Below are positions 53,201 to 58,404 of a DNA stretch of 58,404 nt, in pieces (positions within the stretch are counted from its first letter, which is position 1; every line of letters begins with the position of its first letter). A program made the position numbers and the translations under genes. Origin of the DNA: an uncultured Acinetobacter sp. (lineage in GTDB: Bacteria; Pseudomonadota; Gammaproteobacteria; Pseudomonadales; Moraxellaceae). The DNA lies in NCBI RefSeq assembly GCF_947624825.1, contig NZ_CANQLZ010000011.1, positions 1-58,404 on the forward strand, in the 5' to 3' direction. Below the pieces are notes generated by a model. That model had not been told where the DNA came from. It did no database searches and worked only from the letters and a program-made list of their open reading frames with translations.

Positions 53201-53713
53201 CAATTACAATCTGCCATGAAAAGTATTGATCAAGAAACCCGTACCTTGTTTATGCAGACCTTTGATCAGGTCAATCATGAGCTTGCTCAATTGTTTCCAA
53301 AAGTCTTTAATGGTGGCGAAGCGCATTTAAGTCTTGAATCAGATTGGCAGTCTGGGGTAAAACTCATGGCACGCCCGCCGGGTAAGCGCAACAGTTCCTT
53401 GGCTTTGCTCTCAGGCGGAGAGAAAGCCTTAACTGCATTGGCGTTGGTGTTTGCTATTTTTCGCCTTAATCCGGCACCATTTTGTGTGCTCGATGAAGTC
53501 GATGCACCACTTGATGATGCCAATGTGGGACGCTTTTGTCATCTAGTCAAAGAGCTGTCCGAACAGGTACAATTTATTTATATTACCCATAATAAGCTTG
53601 CAATGACGATGGCAACAGATTTATTAGGTGTCACTATGCCAGAACCTGGTGCATCCAAATTAGTCACTGTCAACTTAGAACAGGCAGAAAAATATTTAGT
53701 CGCGGAGTCATAG
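50282..53713 (+). CDS. smc: Chromosome partition protein SMC
   Basis: A 1143-residue condensin ATPase, full length from the ATG at 50282. Walker A GPNGCGKSN (31-39) and the Q-loop are in the N-terminal head, the hinge lies near 510-650, and the C-terminal head holds LLSGGEKALTALALVFAIF (near 1043) and Walker B FCVLDEVDAPLDDAN (near 1067). Both coiled coils (about 170-500 and 660-960) are extremely Gln-rich with runs of four or five Gln, without breaking the frame. It organises the chromosome with ScpAB, not encoded here. It is ten bases after gntR and touches zipA. Confidence 0.97.
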   Translation: MRLSSLKLSGFKSFADSSTLNFKANRTAVVGPNGCGKSNVIDAIRWVMGESSARQLRGGTMQDVIFTGTAKRKPVGVASVELRFDNTYGKLGGMYNAYAELSVRRQVNREGKSEYFLNGTKCRRRDITDIFLGTGLGPRSYAIIEQGMINRLVDAKPDEMRVYIEEAAGVSRYQARRRETLTHLEHTTQNLARLEDIRLELAAQLKTLKRQADAALQYQQLDAHIRTLKIEVLSCQYGQSLCLQQQYNADLQTLTAQFKLIRAELSTLEQDLSTSSTRFQGLMQQSMPLQQQWQSAEHQLAALKSQLQHKQQLLSQNQQQLTQLDAQKQQYQQRLQLLDVQLDTLSTQQDQAQAEYGQYADKALAAQQQCRDLKAQQQQIEQQFQVVKTQVDIQQQQQLQLYHQVEQLKKNIQRQQQQSEMLNAQLHALSRHEQQHDVLALARQKTELETSLKQCAEHITACQSEIATLENTERDLQQQLQSGQNQIQLLQREQQQLQQSLPKATSHTAQQPTLIDLLQFTDAAKPYAALLEKFLNHWLASQVNSAQTPFAPNIARQIKVSDVTAMNVAGLAPLSTWIIEPQHSLLNSVALADNLEQALTLQNQLSLGQSILSLDGYHVGQDWLIAFDYQTNSATGLTQRLRCAEIEEELKQFAQEIAALKPRRAENLNQLFEAKGNLKQQQANFEQMQQQYHQLTLTEVKQQTAQHAFALQQQQLSQQLSGITAQIQEDQQQYDALNLQLQSIHAELTHQQPQYKTLQFQLETGLEAFEQAEKVALYAEQDISSATRRVNELEQQIELLNKDLSFLTTQGSQISAQIQQTNALIEPLCSEIPALNAELTTQQIIVNELKQQWQAWQQQLNTLQAEQQHLTEQRQALQQQDEQLRQQLEQKRLSWQAAKSDAAHYLTLLDAIDAKPKEVSIDLQAKQHALEQAQQRFAKLGAVNFAASAEYSQVLARYDELQHQMQDLDNTVAQLQSAMKSIDQETRTLFMQTFDQVNHELAQLFPKVFNGGEAHLSLESDWQSGVKLMARPPGKRNSSLALLSGGEKALTALALVFAIFRLNPAPFCVLDEVDAPLDDANVGRFCHLVKELSEQVQFIYITHNKLAMTMATDLLGVTMPEPGASKLVTVNLEQAEKYLVAES

Positions 53714-54604
53714 ATGGAAATCACCACAATCGTTGGTATTGTTGTCGCCATTATTATTATTGGTGTTGGTTTAAAAATGGTGCTCAGAAAAGGCAATCAT
53801 GCCGTGCCATCGTTAGACTCTGAATTGCATATTCACACAGACAGTCAGCAACCTGTTATTCCTCGTCATGTACGAGATCAATTGCAAGAGCCAAGCGCAC
53901 CTGTAGTTCAAGATGCAGAACCTACGGCTACGGTTGCGAGCACACCTGAAGTTGTAGCGACCCCAGTGGTGGATGAGCTGAAAACCGAAGTGCCTGAGGC
54001 GGCTTTGGAAAAAGTAGTTGCGACACCTGTAGAAGACGAGGCCAAAGACAAAGAAAAGCCTGCAGAATTTAGCTTAAATAACAGTATTGAAAAAGCTGAA
54101 ATTGCAGAATTTGCCGATGAAAGCAGCATTTTAGATGCACATTTACACGAGCAACAGTTAGTGGATGAAGAAAGTGCACTCGCGACTGCAGAAGACTTTG
54201 TTGCCTTAAATGTTTATCCTGAACGTCGTATTTTAACCGGCGAGAAAACTTTAAAAGTATTGCTTAAATACGGTTTACGTTATGGTGAGATGGCATGTTT
54301 TCATCGTTATAACGAAGATGGCAGCAAGCTTTTATTCTCGGTATTGCAAGTGACCGATGAAGGTGCTTCAGGCTTTGATTTAGAGGCGCTGTCAACTGAA
54401 GAAGTTAAAGGCTTGGCCTTTTTCCTAGCCTTGCCACATAACGATGTGCAAAATGCCTTTGATACCATGGTCAGCATTTCAGGCTTAATTGCGCGTGAAA
54501 TTGAAGGGACTGTATACGATCAAAACAACCAAGAATTTACCCCACAGTTGCGTGAAAACTGGCGCCATCAAGCCATTGATTATCGTTCGGTACAGAACAG
54601 CTAA
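53714..54604 (+). CDS. zipA: Cell division protein ZipA
   Basis: ZipA tethers FtsZ to the inner membrane at the septum. The 296-residue protein has the N-terminal membrane anchor (about 3-24, IVGIVVAIIIIGVGLKMVL), a variable acidic Pro/Val/Ala linker (about 60-150) and the C-terminal FtsZ-binding domain (about 160-290; ILTGEKTLKVLLKYGLRYGEMACFHRY). Its start is directly after the smc stop. The order smc-zipA-ligA is standard in Pseudomonadales. Confidence 0.94.
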   Translation: MEITTIVGIVVAIIIIGVGLKMVLRKGNHAVPSLDSELHIHTDSQQPVIPRHVRDQLQEPSAPVVQDAEPTATVASTPEVVATPVVDELKTEVPEAALEKVVATPVEDEAKDKEKPAEFSLNNSIEKAEIAEFADESSILDAHLHEQQLVDEESALATAEDFVALNVYPERRILTGEKTLKVLLKYGLRYGEMACFHRYNEDGSKLLFSVLQVTDEGASGFDLEALSTEEVKGLAFFLALPHNDVQNAFDTMVSISGLIAREIEGTVYDQNNQEFTPQLRENWRHQAIDYRSVQNS

Positions 54605-54611
54605 AACACAA

Positions 54612-54640
54612 TTGCAAGCACGCACGACGGTTTTTATAAT
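54612..54640 (+). promoter_or_regulatory. Strong sigma-70-like promoter for ligA
   Basis: TTGCAA, a 17-base spacer and a perfect TATAAT predict a start point near 54647, 51 bases before the ligA ATG. A terminator-like hairpin lies between that point and ligA. Confidence 0.6.
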
Positions 54641-54647
54641 GGTCGTA

Positions 54648-56737
<2,090 letters not shown>

Positions 56738-56751
56738 TCATCACTTCCATG

Positions 56752-56791
56752 AAAAAGACACCTAAGCTGATGAGGCTTTTGGTGTCTTTTT
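56752..56791 (+). terminator. Intrinsic terminator of ligA
   Basis: AAAGACACC and GGTGTCTTT with a larger loop and a T run. Confidence 0.85.
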
Positions 56792-56961
56792 TATGGTGCT
56801 TTTAAAATAATAAGATTTGGTGAGCAAGATGAGAAGAAGATCAATAAAAGGATAAGTACAGGGTCAGCATCGTGAATTAAATTCGCGTACAATATCAATT
56901 CATTTGCAGGTATAGCTCCTGCCTGATTGATTCTATTCTCCCGTTGATGATTGGCATACAC

Positions 56962-57936
56962 ATGGCGCAAGCAAAGAAAACTTTTCCGCAACAAAAAACG
57001 CAACTACATGCACGAAATCTGCATCGCAGTCGTTACGATTTTCCTCAGTTAATTAAGAGTTGTCCGGAACTTGCACCTTTTGTCCGCCCCAATCAATATC
57101 AAGATCTTTCAGTCGATTTTTCTGATCCACATGCTGTGAAAATGCTCAATAAAGCTTTGCTTAAACATTTTTATGGCATTCAGTACTGGGATATTCCGCA
57201 AGATTATCTCTGCCCACCAATTCCGGGTCGAGCGGACTACATTCATTATTTAGCTGATTTATTGAGTCTTAATAATGATGCTCAGATTCCAACAGGACAC
57301 AAGGTTCAAGTATTAGATATTGGCGTTGGCGCAAACTGTATTTATCCGATTATTGGGCGTCAAAGTTATGGTTGGAAATTTGTGGGCTCAGACATTCATG
57401 CAGCATCGGTGAAAAGTGCGCAATTTATTGTGCAAGCTAATCCAAATTTGAGTAAAGCAATTCAAATTCGCTTACAGAAAACACCAAGCAATATTTTTCA
57501 AGGTGTGATTAAACCTTCAGACCGTTTTGATCTAACCTTATGTAACCCGCCATTTCACGCCTCGCAAGCTGAAGCCAATGCTACGGCCACGCAAAAATTA
57601 ACAAAACTTGGCAAAGCACTTGATAAAACCAAGGTGGTGTTAAACTTTGGAGGGCAAAAGAACGAGTTATGGTGTGACGGTGGCGAAGCTCGCTTCGTTT
57701 GTCAGATGGTACAAGAGAGCACTCAATTTGCTGAGCAATGTCTTTGGTTTACTACATTGGTGTCTAAAAAAACCACATTGCCAATGCTGTTAAAGACTTT
57801 AGGTCATACTAAAGCGGTCGATGTAAAAACCATTAACATGACACAAGGGCAAAAAGAGAGCCGTTTTGTTGCTTGGACTTTTTTAGATGCCAAGCAACAA
57901 CAAGCATGGAAAAATGCGCGTTGGACTCAAGCTTAA
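56962..57936 (+). CDS. rlmF: 23S rRNA adenine(1618)-N6-methyltransferase
   Basis: RlmF methylates A1618 of 23S rRNA during assembly. From the ATG at 56962 it has 324 residues and begins with a basic segment followed by [23 protein letters not shown], typical of the family. [16 protein letters not shown] is the SAM loop and LCNPPFHAS the catalytic motif near residue 195. The start is not sharply defined; an ATG at 56944 is possible. A 5-base stem GCAGG / CCTGC lies about 40 bases upstream. Confidence 0.93.
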   Translation: MAQAKKTFPQQKTQLHARNLHRSRYDFPQLIKSCPELAPFVRPNQYQDLSVDFSDPHAVKMLNKALLKHFYGIQYWDIPQDYLCPPIPGRADYIHYLADLLSLNNDAQIPTGHKVQVLDIGVGANCIYPIIGRQSYGWKFVGSDIHAASVKSAQFIVQANPNLSKAIQIRLQKTPSNIFQGVIKPSDRFDLTLCNPPFHASQAEANATATQKLTKLGKALDKTKVVLNFGGQKNELWCDGGEARFVCQMVQESTQFAEQCLWFTTLVSKKTTLPMLLKTLGHTKAVDVKTINMTQGQKESRFVAWTFLDAKQQQAWKNARWTQA

Positions 57937-58332
57937 ACAGATGTTCACTAACAAAGTGTGAGCTTGTAACAGCATGCCGAGCTTATGCCAGAGAGCACGC
58001 TTTATTTTGTTGAATGATCAAAGTTATAGCAAGGCATTGAGTATTTTTTTAATTTGATTTCTATCGCTGCTTATATGTCAGCTTGACTGTGAATCTGGTT
58101 ACAAAAAACAATATGCGCTAAAAGTACTTTTATTCTTTTTATTTAAGTTCAATGTGAAGTGCAAGATGTTCTTTTATATATGTTAATTACTGTTTTAAGT
58201 AGTGCGAATGCAAGTACTTCTCATTTTAATTATATAAAAATCATTAACTTACGAAAAAATTACTTTGCAAAGTGCACTTAAATCCGAGATAATTTTTTAA
58301 AATTAAATTTAACTAGATGTGGAGCTTAGGTT
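57937..58332. other. 396-base gap upstream of bfr with several palindromes
   Basis: No ORF is convincing. Palindromes AAAAGTACTTTT (58120-58131), AAGTACTT (58212-58219), ACTTTGCAAAGT (58262-58273) and AAGTGCACTT (58270-58279) share AAGT/ACTT half-sites. They may be regulator sites for bfr. No clear terminator for rlmF is seen. Confidence 0.45.
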
Positions 58333-58404
58333 ATGCGTGGCAATCCAGAAGTTGTTGAGTACTTAAATATGTTAATTGGCGGCGAACTTGCAGCGCGTGA
58401 CCAA
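58333..58404 (+). CDS. bfr: Bacterioferritin, N-terminal part (runs off the window)
   Basis: The last 72 bases encode MRGNPEVVEYLNMLIGGELA and four more residues, the typical start of a bacterioferritin, with the family's conserved N-terminal Glu-Leu-Ala-Ala-Arg-Asp helix that carries the ferroxidase Glu. A GGAG-type ribosome site lies about nine bases upstream. Bacterioferritin stores iron as ferric mineral in a 24-mer with haem. Confidence 0.85.
   Translation, partial: MRGNPEVVEYLNMLIGGELAARDQ

Overview
The window is a piece of a Gammaproteobacterial chromosome, most likely Acinetobacter (Moraxellaceae). The base composition is AT-rich. It opens with the last bases of a 5S rRNA whose ending fits Acinetobacter, carries an Acinetobacter-type OmpA, and shows the orders rplM-rpsI-sspA-sspB, pdxA-rsmA-apaH and gntR-smc-zipA-ligA. 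Nearly all of it is core housekeeping sequence. I see no prophage, insertion sequence, CRISPR array, integron or complete tRNA. The species call is inference from protein recognition, not a search.

Layout. 1-2254: end of an rRNA operon and its terminator, a membrane GGDEF diguanylate cyclase and a small ankyrin protein. 2257-5095 (minus): rplM, rpsI, then sspA, sspB and an unknown tail-anchored protein, with a tiny plus-strand ORF between rpsI and sspA. 5351-8003 (plus): pdxA-rsmA-apaH. 8042-10469 (minus): hflX, lrgA-like, lrgB-like. 10821-14294: a PlsC-type acyltransferase overlapping a phospholipase-D-like lipoprotein, then a membrane metallophosphoesterase. 14588-16679 (minus): an MHS-family MFS transporter and a TrhA/hemolysin-III protein. 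16781-18404: a methyltransferase and an acetyltransferase. 18448-21192: a His-rich membrane protein, an AraC-type regulator and a divergent class III CoA-transferase. 21410-23531: the cysI-type sulfite reductase and its DUF934 partner. 23583-26481: an SMR transporter, an orphan FimT-like pseudopilin, ompA and a C39-like protein without catalytic Cys. 26511-30438 (minus): rsmC-lysP and a xanthine permease. 30612-34187: typA, mscL, then mutM-ppiC. 34405-39489: an OYE-family reductase, a Sel1 protein, a small unknown, ygfZ, rluA, rraB and yjdM. 39530-40256: the most AT-rich non-coding block. 40257-44164: an NTF2-like protein, an AI-2E transporter fused to a GAF domain and a DUF1176 protein. 44193-47786: dusC, a cytochrome c assembly protein and ffh. 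47836-49334 (minus): birA-coaX. 49576-56737 (plus): gntR-smc-zipA and ligA. 56962-58404: rlmF and the start of bfr.

Functional themes are ribosome and RNA biology (rplM, rpsI, rsmA, rsmC, rlmF, rluA, dusC, hflX, typA, rraB), chromosome maintenance and division (smc, zipA, ligA, mutM), cofactors (pdxA, coaX, birA, ygfZ), sulfur assimilation and envelope functions. Most transcription units end in a clear GC hairpin with a T run, so unit borders can be read well.

No wholly new multi-gene system is evident. The best leads are: (i) the ligA leader, where a good sigma-70-like promoter is followed by a terminator-like hairpin read through by a 17-codon ORF overlapping the ligA start; (ii) an AI-2E transporter with a long cytoplasmic extension ending in GAF; (iii) a C39-like protein with Asn at the Cys position; (iv) an SMR transporter with Asp in place of the essential Glu; (v) several unlisted 29-37-residue single-span membrane ORFs; (vi) structured intergenic DNA upstream of the MFS gene, in the 39.5-40.2 kb block and upstream of bfr.
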